In this document: positions 49,909 to 56,994 of the stretch, piece by piece
How positions within the stretch are numbered: position 1 is the first letter of the stretch
Layout of the letters: each line of letters starts with the position of its first letter
Assembly (NCBI GenBank): GCA_044375975.1
Contig: JBILLQ010000008.1
Coordinates: forward strand, 7,313 to 71,312
Direction of reading: 5' to 3'
Length of the DNA stretch: 64,000 nucleotides
DNA from: UBA5018 sp044375975
Lineage (GTDB): Bacteria > Cyanobacteriota > Cyanobacteriia > PCC-6307 > Cyanobiaceae
Notes under the pieces: model-generated
What the model was told of the DNA's origin: nothing
What the model saw: the letters and a program-made list of their open reading frames with translations, nothing else
Database searches by the model: none
Program-made: the position numbers and the translations under genes

Positions 49909-50508
49909 ATGAACTCAGCTGACACCTGGAGTGATCAAACCTGGGGCAAGCCGGCCGGCCCCTACCGCCACCATCTCCTGGCGTCGCTGCTGTTTAACGG
50001 AGCGATCAAGCTCTGCCAACCGCCAGAACGGCCCCGCGCACCAGCGAATATTGCCGCTGCGGCGATCAATATTCATGTCAGAAAAACTGGCACCCCGCCT
50101 GGGGCCTACCGGCAAGATTTGCTTTGGACTACGATTCCGTCAAAGTCATCCGACCGGCCCGGTGAGCCCTGCTTTAAGTTTATTCCATTTTCTGCCTGGA
50201 TACTTGAGAGGACAAGCACTGCAGCTAGAGCTAATTTGAATAATCATCATCGACAAACCATTGGCAACAAGCATAATTTAGCATTGGCTTTAAGTGCAGC
50301 CATGGCCATCGTCGAGCCAAGGGATAAACACCTTTTGCCAATCAAATACCCTTTGCCAATTAAATATTTGGCCTTTATGGCAGGCAATTCTTTTTTTAAA
50401 CACCCAAATGATTTCATCGAAAGGCTGGTTGCTCGCCTGGCCTGGCTTTGTTGGCTGCTTCATTCTGACTGCACCGGTTCACCTGCGTCCGCCATGGGCC
50501 ATGCATGA
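49909..50508 (+). CDS. Unknown protein coupled to an AraC regulator
   Basis: 199 residues; I recognise no family. The ATG at 49909 has a textbook ribosome-binding site (aggagg, six bases off) and the stop overlaps the next start (ATGA at 50505). Both argue for a real gene although composition is uneven. Features: N-terminal PYRHHLLASLLFNGAIK; repeats LPIKYPLPIKY near residue 145; a hydrophobic stretch (RLVARLAWLCWLLH) near the end. It could also be a decayed gene. Its pairing with a regulator suggests it is the regulator's target or sensor partner. Confidence 0.55.
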   Translation: MNSADTWSDQTWGKPAGPYRHHLLASLLFNGAIKLCQPPERPRAPANIAAAAINIHVRKTGTPPGAYRQDLLWTTIPSKSSDRPGEPCFKFIPFSAWILERTSTAARANLNNHHRQTIGNKHNLALALSAAMAIVEPRDKHLLPIKYPLPIKYLAFMAGNSFFKHPNDFIERLVARLAWLCWLLHSDCTGSPASAMGHA

Positions 50509-51716
50509 ACATGCTCAACCACTCGCCAGCAACGGATGACCAATTAAGCGCAGCCAGCGAGGGGCCTGGAGAGCCCTCGTCCTTGCCCGAGTTATTTACA
50601 GGATTTCTTCCGGAATTAATCTCAACTCAAGGGAAACATTTTTCCCTCGAGCTCAACCTCCCTTTTGCTCGTCACCTACAAGCCTATTCTTCTCCCGAAT
50701 CGGCGGCCAGCCACCTCAGCCTGGTGCTGCCCATCTCGTCAATCTGCAATACTCAGCCCGATTCCGCTTGGCACTTCCAAGGATTTCATGCAACTATTGG
50801 CGATATTAGCATCGGAGTTGTTAGCCAATCTGCTGCCACACTTCGCTTTGCCGAAGATACGGGCATTCAACTTATCTACTGCCCCAGTAGCGCTGGATAC
50901 TTTGAGCCACTGACTACGGCAATCCAGGATGATTGCAATTCATCCGGTTGTCGGTTTAAGGTGTTGGCATGGAGTGGTTCATCCTGCCAAATCAGCCTGC
51001 CTACCGGCACCATGGTCTATCTGTCACTGGCGGCTGATCAGGCCATCAAGATGGCAAAACAAATGTCTGGGCAATCAATTGAGGATAAAGTATCCAGCGA
51101 ATATACTCACTGTATCGACGAATACCAGATTAATCAATCAAACACCCAGGCAATTTTGTATAGTCTACTTCGGGGGCTGGACCTGGTCGATGGCCTACTT
51201 TCTCTTGGCGCCCACCTGCCGGTAAAGCTTGAGCTAGAGCAACTCCTTTATCGCCTAGCCCTGCTGCTGCTATTCCCGGATCTACACAATCAAGATCAGA
51301 TTGATCGCGCTCTCAAGCGTAGCCAGCGGGGGAAAGATAGCTTTGACGAACTGCTTGAATTTATTCAATCCAACCTAGACAAGCCGCTCAACATGCCCAT
51401 GCTTGAGGCATATAGCCACTATTCTCGCCGGGCCATTCAGTATGCTTTTAAGGAAAGACTTGGCTGTACAGCAACTCAATGGATTCGCCAACAGCGACTG
51501 CAGATGGCCAGAGAGTGCCTGCAGGCCCCCCTGCCTGGCGACACGGTAAATAGCATCGCGTTACGCTGCGGCTACCGCTCTGCAAGTCTATTCAGCATGG
51601 AATTTCAGCAAAGGTATCTAGCAAAGCCTTCATCTATACTTAGACAGTCTCGCCCCTGTGACAGCAAGGCGAGTGGCGCTGTCCAGCCCGAGCCAAGCGC
51701 TGGGCTGCTGCCATGA
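50505..51716 (+). CDS. AraC family transcriptional regulator
   Basis: 403 residues. The C-terminal 95 residues form the two-helix-turn-helix AraC DNA-binding domain: LNMPMLEAYSHYSRRAIQYAFKERLG, QWIRQQRLQMARECLQ and NSIALRCGYRSASLFSMEFQQRYL. The long N-terminal part (1-290) is a sensor region that I cannot match to a specific class (SICNTQPDSAWHFQGFHATIGD, then a helical portion). The start ATG overlaps the previous gene's stop. Targets are unknown; the adjacent unknown gene is an obvious candidate. No membrane segment is seen. Confidence 0.85.
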   Translation: MNMLNHSPATDDQLSAASEGPGEPSSLPELFTGFLPELISTQGKHFSLELNLPFARHLQAYSSPESAASHLSLVLPISSICNTQPDSAWHFQGFHATIGDISIGVVSQSAATLRFAEDTGIQLIYCPSSAGYFEPLTTAIQDDCNSSGCRFKVLAWSGSSCQISLPTGTMVYLSLAADQAIKMAKQMSGQSIEDKVSSEYTHCIDEYQINQSNTQAILYSLLRGLDLVDGLLSLGAHLPVKLELEQLLYRLALLLLFPDLHNQDQIDRALKRSQRGKDSFDELLEFIQSNLDKPLNMPMLEAYSHYSRRAIQYAFKERLGCTATQWIRQQRLQMARECLQAPLPGDTVNSIALRCGYRSASLFSMEFQQRYLAKPSSILRQSRPCDSKASGAVQPEPSAGLLP

Positions 51717-51838
51717 AAGCGGCCCTGTCTCATAGGTGCATTTGTGGCTCAAAAATGACATCTACGGCAAGCCAAGCTCAAAAAGCTTGGCCAATCCTTT
51801 TGGGCTTGGTAGACTAAGTTGTCACCAGCATTAAAGGT

Positions 51839-52033
51839 ATGGCTCTTCAAGCACCTCCGCTCGTCCAACGCGCTCAGACACTGCCAATCTTCCGCAAGCC
51901 CCGTCGCCTGTCGATCACCATTCCCGATCACGTTTATTGCTACCTACTCGAGCGCGCTGATCAAGAAGGGAGATCCCTGAGCAGCCTGGCATCATTTCTC
52001 TTGGAAAAATCTCTACACGAAGTGAAGCACTAG
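51839..52033 (+). CDS. Ribbon-helix-helix small protein
   Basis: 64 residues with a CopG-like fold: the beta strand RLSITIPDHVYCYLLERADQ and helix QEGRSLSSLASFLLEKSLHEV. The N-terminal 20 residues are a proline-rich lead. Such proteins bind DNA as dimers, often as antitoxins or small regulators; no toxin gene lies beside it. The ATG at 51839 is the first in frame. About 120 bases separate it from the AraC gene. A gene-poor tract follows. Confidence 0.65.
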   Translation: MALQAPPLVQRAQTLPIFRKPRRLSITIPDHVYCYLLERADQEGRSLSSLASFLLEKSLHEVKH

Positions 52034-52353
52034 GCAGGCCCTGGAAAACCCAAGCCATGATCTATTTACTACCACCAGAAAATAACGCCAAGTCAGCTAC
52101 GTTAGCGATGGCCGCTTTATCGACGGCAGGAGCATCATCTTTCCTGGCAGTCACCGATACCTCAATGGCTATCAGGTGGCTTGGTCACCGAACTGGCGGC
52201 TATCCAGAGACTCCCTAGCTAAATCTTTGCCAGATACCAATCCAGACCACCTACCGTCTATGTCAAAAGCTGTTCAAGGCTCTCCTCCAAGCCAAAATTC
52301 CACGTGCCCTAGCATTGCATCTCCAGGCCAAAGCCAAACTTAGCTTAAAGGAG

Positions 52354-52375
52354 CCTCGAAAAATCCCAATTCCGC
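52354..52375. repeat. Shared element-end sequence
   Basis: cctcgaaaaatcccaattccgc here matches cctcgaaaaactgcccattccgc at 2955-2977 with few changes, and the first ten bases also occur at the end of the 28176 element. It is probably the terminus of a transposable element that has been lost. Confidence 0.45.
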
Positions 52376-52752
52376 ATAGCTCAAGCCACGATTAGTTTTG
52401 CGATGCCTGGCTTGCACACACCTTGCAGAGGTGGCAGATGGAAATTCCTCACGGTGCCATAAACATAAAGCACCACTTAGCTTCTGACCACCTCCCGCCA
52501 ACTCCCGTCCGGCACCGCCCTTCTGCCACCGCCCTTCTGCCACCGCTCTTCCGGCACCGCCTACCCGCCCTCCAACATCCGCCTGTCTTCTGCCAGCCAT
52601 TCACCTAGCGGACAACTCGACATTCTCCGCTAACCGATCACATTGCCTCCATTCTCTGTGTCAGCTTGTTAAACTTTTCTAGCGCCTTGCATATTCCAGC
52701 AAGCGTTCTGTACCCAGTCGAGGGAATACCAAGATCCCCATTGGCGACAATC

Positions 52753-52832
52753 CACATGAATGGCAATTTCGATGAATGGTAATCTCGATAGGTGGCAATC
52801 TCGATAGATGACAATCTCCATAGGTGGCAATA
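52753..52832 (+). repeat. 16-bp tandem array (about 5 units)
   Basis: Units of the type cgataggtggcaatct and cgatagatgacaatct, with more diverged copies at both ends. Noncoding; sixteen is not a multiple of three. Confidence 0.85.
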
Positions 52833-53055
52833 GATCGAGGCCAGTGCATGTCCCCAAGCTGAGACCCCATGGTTGGCAAAACTTAACTGATGCTTGCAGG
52901 AGCTGCCAGCGCCATCCTTTTTTACCGCAGCCCCAAATCAGTGTCCCCCAAAAAGCCGAGTCTCGGCCAATAGAACCATGATCGCTCAAAACTCATCAGC
53001 TGGCATGGCCAAACAAGAACACATAGAAGAATAACAAAATTGATCGATATCACTC

Positions 53056-53121
53056 CGCAAAAGCATTGCGGCGACTTAATTACCCCTTGTTCTGGTGAAC
53101 AGAACAAGGGGTAATTTTTTT
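53056..53121 (+). ncRNA. Candidate small RNA ending in an orphan terminator
   Basis: Hairpin ccgcaa/ttgcgg at 53056-53072 is followed by a perfect 17-bp terminator stem (53078-53094 with 53100-53116, loop gtgaa) and a run of T. No gene on this strand ends within a kilobase upstream. Hence a short transcript of roughly 65-80 nt is suggested. The -10-like tagaagaataac at about 53022-53040 could be its promoter. No known family motif, such as the Yfr1 loop, is present. Confidence 0.45.
53078..53121 (+). terminator. Strong Rho-independent terminator with no gene upstream
   Basis: Stem aattaccccttgttctg with cagaacaaggggtaatt, loop gtgaa, then tttttt. It is a perfect 17-bp stem and the best terminator in the window. 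Confidence 0.85.
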
Positions 53122-53280
53122 GGGTGACTATCAATTGCGAACTGGCAAAGCCTACCCAGGGGCCTGCCGGAAGCACTTCACTGGCAATTGGCGGAAATCC
53201 TCGGGAACCCAGGAAATAAGCAACCCATAGAATGGGCTAACCATGAAATAAAGAAATTATGGGATAGAGAAATCATGGAA

Positions 53281-53335
53281 TAGGAAAAGCGCAGTAGGAA
53301 AAGCGCAGTAGTATAAGCGCAGTAGGAAAAGCGCA
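53281..53335 (+). repeat. 14-bp tandem array (4 units)
   Basis: Units gtaggaaaagcgca at 53294-53307 and 53322-53335, gtagtataagcgca at 53308-53321 and a 13-base copy at 53281. Noncoding; the period is not a multiple of three. Confidence 0.9.
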
Positions 53336-53481
53336 GATGGTTTGGCTTCGCCACCAAGAAGCTATCTGCCGGCTTGGGCGCAAGGCCTTACTACCAGATC
53401 AGGCACCCCATCCAAGCCTGTCGCCCCTGCCAGGCCAGGGGACCATGTATATCCAAAGCCATCTCCAGCTGCTGTTAGCCC

Positions 53482-54564
53482 ATGGCTGCCCTGTCCCCCG
53501 GTGCCGCCCCCCTGGGGGTGGCCATCGCCGGTCTTGGTTTTGGTGAGAAGGTGCACCTGCCGGCCCTGCGCGCCTGCGCCCACACCGAAGCCGTGGCCCT
53601 CTGGCATCCCAGGCGCGAACGGCTGCAGGCGGCCTGCAGTGGCTCAGGCATAGCTGGCCATCACGATTTCGATGCTCTGCTGGCCAATCCCGCAGTGGAG
53701 GCGGTGGTGATCGCCACGCCGCCGGCAGCTCGCTTCGACTTGGCTCGTCGGGCCCTTGGGGCGGGCAAACACCTGTTGCTGGAAAAACCTGTGGCACTCC
53801 ACGCCGAGCAGGTGGAGGAGCTGCAGCGCCTGGCCATCCGCCAACGACTCACCGTGGCGGTGGATTTTGAATACCGGGCCGTACCCCTGTTTCAGCAGCT
53901 CAAGGCCCTGGTGGCCTCCGGGGCCCTGGGGGAGCTGTGGCTGGTCAAACTCGACTGGCTGATGAGCAGTCGTGCTGATGCCTCGCGCCCCTGGAGCTGG
54001 TACTCCCAACTGGAGCAGGGCGGTGGTGTGCTCGGCGCCCTGGGCAGCCACGCCTTCGACACCCTCCACTGGTTGGTGGGGCCCACCCGCCAGCTGAAGG
54101 CCCAGCTGAGCACGGCCATCGGGGAGCGGCCCATGGCCGCAGGTGGCATGGCTGTGGTGGATGCCGAGGACATCGCCCTAGCCCAGCTGCAACTGGAAGA
54201 CGCCGCTGGTCGGCTGGTGCCTGCCCAGCTGAGTCTGGCCTCGGTGGCCCGCGCTGGACGGGGTTACTGGATCGAGCTCTATGGCAGTGGCGGCACGGCG
54301 GTGCTCGGCTCCTCCAATCAGGCCGACTACGTGCATGGGTTTGGACTTTGGTACGCCCGGCCTGGCGAGCCCCTGCGGGCCCTGGAGGCAGACGGCAGCC
54401 TGGCCTTTCGCCGCACCTGGGAGGACGGCCGCATCGCCCCGGTGGAGCGGCTGCTGGGCTGGTGGGCGGAGGCCTGTCGCTCCGGCCAACCGATGCTGCC
54501 AGGGCTGGCGGAGGCGGTACTCAGCCAGCGCTGCTGTGATCAGGCCCGGGGATCGATCGAATAA
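53482..54564 (+). CDS. Gfo/Idh/MocA family oxidoreductase
   Basis: 360 residues. The Rossmann start is GVAIAGLGFGEKVHLPALRAC, then VIATPPAARFDLARRALGAGKHLLLEKPVA, with the catalytic lysine in EKP. A C-terminal alpha/beta domain follows (GGGVLGALGSHAFDTLHWLVG). These NAD(P)-dependent enzymes act on sugars, inositol or biliverdin. The substrate is unknown here. The ATG at 53482 is preceded by gctgttagcc without a strong site. A repeat-rich spacer follows. Confidence 0.88.
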   Translation: MAALSPGAAPLGVAIAGLGFGEKVHLPALRACAHTEAVALWHPRRERLQAACSGSGIAGHHDFDALLANPAVEAVVIATPPAARFDLARRALGAGKHLLLEKPVALHAEQVEELQRLAIRQRLTVAVDFEYRAVPLFQQLKALVASGALGELWLVKLDWLMSSRADASRPWSWYSQLEQGGGVLGALGSHAFDTLHWLVGPTRQLKAQLSTAIGERPMAAGGMAVVDAEDIALAQLQLEDAAGRLVPAQLSLASVARAGRGYWIELYGSGGTAVLGSSNQADYVHGFGLWYARPGEPLRALEADGSLAFRRTWEDGRIAPVERLLGWWAEACRSGQPMLPGLAEAVLSQRCCDQARGSIE

Positions 54565-55037
54565 AGAGCGGCAGCTGCCACTCAGCGGCTGGAACTCGGC
54601 AGCTGAAAATTAGCTGCTGAGCGGCTGGAACTCGGCGGCTGCCACTCAGCAGCTGATTTTCATCTGCACCAGGCCTTTAGCGCCACAGTCGTAGCAGCAA
54701 ATCCGTAGCGCCAGCGACGTAGCTATACAGCAGCTGATTTGCAGCCAATTCCTGCGGGCAGCCCCAGCGGGACGGGCAGCCCCAGCGGGACCGGGCGGAC
54801 TCGGCGGGACCAGGCGGAAAACCGCCCAATACCCGACTCTGGTATCACAGGAAACAAGATTCCCTGGTAACGGTTGCTACTGTTTATTGATCGTTGGCCC
54901 CCCGGATGCAGCCGGTGGGCGGAAGTAGGACCCTGTCCCACGGCTGGTGCGGCTGCCGCATCGGCAAGGGTACGGGCCGAAGCAACGCGCCATCCACCCC
55001 GCGGGACCCGTACCCGGATTTACTCGGAGGCACTTCC
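54565..55037. other. Repeat-rich spacer before the 37-residue gene
   Basis: No supported gene. It includes mixed gcggctgg/cagctga units (54570-54670) and two identical 18-bp copies gggcagccccagcgggac (54756-54773 and 54774-54791), followed by a decayed third. The promoter for the small gene at 55038 should lie here. Confidence 0.5.
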
Positions 55038-55151
55038 ATGTCGATCACCATGGCCAAGCAATTGGCCCTTCAGGCCGAACAGGCTCGCCGCGCTGCCAAG
55101 CAGTACGGCTTCAGCGTTCAAGCGCTGCGCAAGCAGCAGCTGATCGACTGA
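55038..55151 (+). CDS. 37-residue basic helical protein upstream of fba
   Basis: Product starts MSITMAKQLALQAEQARRAA and continues KQYGFSVQALRKQQLID. It has a good Shine-Dalgarno (ggagg, positions 55027-55030 region) and a strong terminator 37 bases after the stop, so it is an independent short transcript. Charged helix followed by a YGFSVQALRKQ turn; no membrane segment. I recognise no named family. Confidence 0.7.
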   Translation: MSITMAKQLALQAEQARRAAKQYGFSVQALRKQQLID

Positions 55152-55187
55152 TCCATCGCCTCGCGGCCCATCACCGTCAGCGTTGCT

Positions 55188-55217
55188 GCCCCGTCGGTAT
55201 TTCCGGCGGGGCTTTTT
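55188..55217 (+). terminator. Terminator of the 37-residue gene
   Basis: gccccgtcgg (55188-55197) pairs with ccggcggggc (55203-55212), with one G-T pair, around the loop tattt, followed by ttttt. Confidence 0.85.
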
Positions 55218-55355
55218 GCTATGCCCTTAAATCGGTAACGCCGCTGCTGGCCCCTGAGTTGCACAACAACTGCACCCCAGCCCAGCAGCGGTGGAACCCC
55301 GATGAGCATCACCTAAACTCGCCGCCAGTCCCATCTCCTGCCCCGAGAGGTCCCC

Positions 55356-56429
55356 ATGGCGCTCGTTCCGCTTCGGTTGCTGCTGGATCACGCCGCCGAG
55401 AACGGCTACGGCATCCCCGCCTTCAACGTCAACAACCTCGAGCAGGTGCAGTCGATCATGGAGGCCGCCCATGAAACCGACAGCCCGGTGATCCTGCAGG
55501 CTTCCCGCGGAGCCCGCCAGTACGCCGGCGAAAGCTTCCTGCGCCACCTGATCCTGGCCGCCGTGGAAACCTATCCCGACATCCCGGTGGTGATGCACCA
55601 GGACCACGGCAACAGCCCCGCCACCTGCTTCGGTGCCGCCGCCAACGGCTTCACCTCGGTGATGATGGACGGCTCCCTGGAGGCCGACGCCAAGACCCCC
55701 GCCAGCTACGAGTACAACGTCCGCGTCACCAAGGAAGTGGTGGATGTGGCCCACGCCATTGGCGTGAGCGTTGAAGGCGAGCTGGGCTGCCTGGGTTCCC
55801 TGGAAACCGGCCAGGGTGAAGCGGAAGACGGCCACGGCTTCGAGGGCACCCTCGACCACTCCCAGCTGCTCACCGATCCCGCCGAAGCCGCCGACTTCGT
55901 CGCCAAGACCAACGTGGACGCCCTGGCCATCGCCATCGGCACCAGCCACGGCGCCTACAAGTTCACCCGCAAACCCACCGGTGAAGTGCTGGCCATCAGC
56001 CGCATCGCCGAGATCCACAAGGCCATCCCCAACACTCACCTGGTGATGCACGGCTCCTCCTCGGTGCCCCAGGAATGGCTGGACATGATCAACAAGTACG
56101 GCGGTGCCATCCCCGAGACCTATGGCGTGCCCGTGGAGGAAATCCAGGAGGGCATCCGCAATGGCGTGCGCAAGGTGAATATCGACACCGATAACCGGCT
56201 GGCCTTCACCGCCGCTGTCCGGGAAGCCGCCGCCAAGGATCCCAGCAATTTCGATCCCCGCCACTTCAACAAGCCGGCCCGCGCCTACATGAAGAAGGTG
56301 TGCCTGGATCGCTACCAGCAGTTCTGGTGTGCCGGCAACGCCAGCAAGATCAAGCAGCGCGACATCAACTACTACGCCGCCCTCTACGCCAAGGGCGCCC
56401 TGGATGCCAAGACCGCCATTGCTGCTTGA
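55356..56429 (+). CDS. fba: Class II fructose-bisphosphate aldolase
   Basis: 357 residues, zinc-dependent, of the CbbA/FbaA type used in glycolysis and the Calvin cycle (also sedoheptulose bisphosphate). Motifs are GYGIPAFNVNNLEQVQSIMEAAHE, MHQDHGNSPATC (zinc ligand histidines), TSVMMDGSLEADAKTP, EGELGCLGSLETG and NTHLVMHGSSSVP; the NIDTDNRLAFT stretch follows. Normal length and clear start at 55356. It follows a terminator, so it has its own promoter. Two further hairpins sit downstream (56567 and 56631). Confidence 0.96.
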   Translation: MALVPLRLLLDHAAENGYGIPAFNVNNLEQVQSIMEAAHETDSPVILQASRGARQYAGESFLRHLILAAVETYPDIPVVMHQDHGNSPATCFGAAANGFTSVMMDGSLEADAKTPASYEYNVRVTKEVVDVAHAIGVSVEGELGCLGSLETGQGEAEDGHGFEGTLDHSQLLTDPAEAADFVAKTNVDALAIAIGTSHGAYKFTRKPTGEVLAISRIAEIHKAIPNTHLVMHGSSSVPQEWLDMINKYGGAIPETYGVPVEEIQEGIRNGVRKVNIDTDNRLAFTAAVREAAAKDPSNFDPRHFNKPARAYMKKVCLDRYQQFWCAGNASKIKQRDINYYAALYAKGALDAKTAIAA

Positions 56430-56566
56430 TCAGTATTCCGATCAGAATTCTGATCAGTCTCCTGATTATTTGATTGGCATTGGCAAACGGTTTGCGCGGC
56501 TCTGCCGGATTTGGTCGCAGCCATCGGATTTGGTCGCAGCCACCGGTTGGGTCAAACCCACCGGAT

Positions 56567-56598
56567 TTAGTGAAACCCAGCTCACTGGGTTTCACTAA
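56567..56598 (+). repeat. Perfect 14-bp inverted repeat downstream of fba
   Basis: ttagtgaaacccag (56567-56580) and ctgggtttcactaa (56585-56598) form a perfect stem with loop ctca but no T tract. It may be an mRNA 3'-end stabiliser or a weak terminator. Confidence 0.6.
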
Positions 56599-56630
56599 GC
56601 TAATTTGATCAGCTCTTCTTGAGCATTATC

Positions 56631-56654
56631 GGGGCCCATCGGGCCCCCTTTTTA
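56631..56654 (+). terminator. Rho-independent terminator of fba
   Basis: ggggccc (56631-56637) pairs with gggcccc (56641-56647) around the loop atc, followed by cttttt. Confidence 0.85.
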
Positions 56655-56847
56655 ATGGCCAAGGCCGCCTTGACCTAACCGAATGGCGCCGCGATAAATC
56701 GCCCATCCAGTGTCTGCGAGTCAAGATGCATCTGCGGTACTGCCAGGCAACTGCGGCACTGCCATGCTTTTCAGGTCACGAAAGCAACGAGATCTACATC
56801 TGTTGAAGCAGCCCTTTGGTATGACAAATCCTCCCAAGCATAACACC

Positions 56848-56994
56848 TACTTCCCCTGAGGCACAGCTTACTTCCCTTATGGCAATACCTACTGGCTTTA
56901 GGGTAAAACTTGCTGGCTTTAAGGTAATGCCTACTAACTTTTGGGTAAAACTTAATGGCTTTTGAGTAAATCTTACTTCCTTTAGGGTGGCGAA
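56848..56994 (-). repeat. 21-bp tandem array (7 units) at the 3' end of the UPF0182 gene
   Basis: Units such as tactggctttagggtaaaact and tgctggctttaaggtaatgcc in exact 21-base steps from 56848 to 56994. The last unit contains the stop and final codons of the UPF0182 gene. Confidence 0.93.

Larger units (their letters stand above)
52034..53481. other. Gene-poor tract with remnants and repeats
   Basis: About 1.45 kb. It includes a decayed-looking frame near 52097-52339 (cysteine-free text such as GRSIIFPGSHRYLNGYQV), an element end at 52354, a 16-bp array at 52753, an orphan terminator at 53078 and a 14-bp array at 53281. None of the other short frames is supported. Confidence 0.55.

Noticed and set aside
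52097..52339. Decayed protein-coding frame with text GRSIIFPGSHRYLNGYQV
   Set aside because: No start, no family match and stops on both sides; left as an unassigned remnant.
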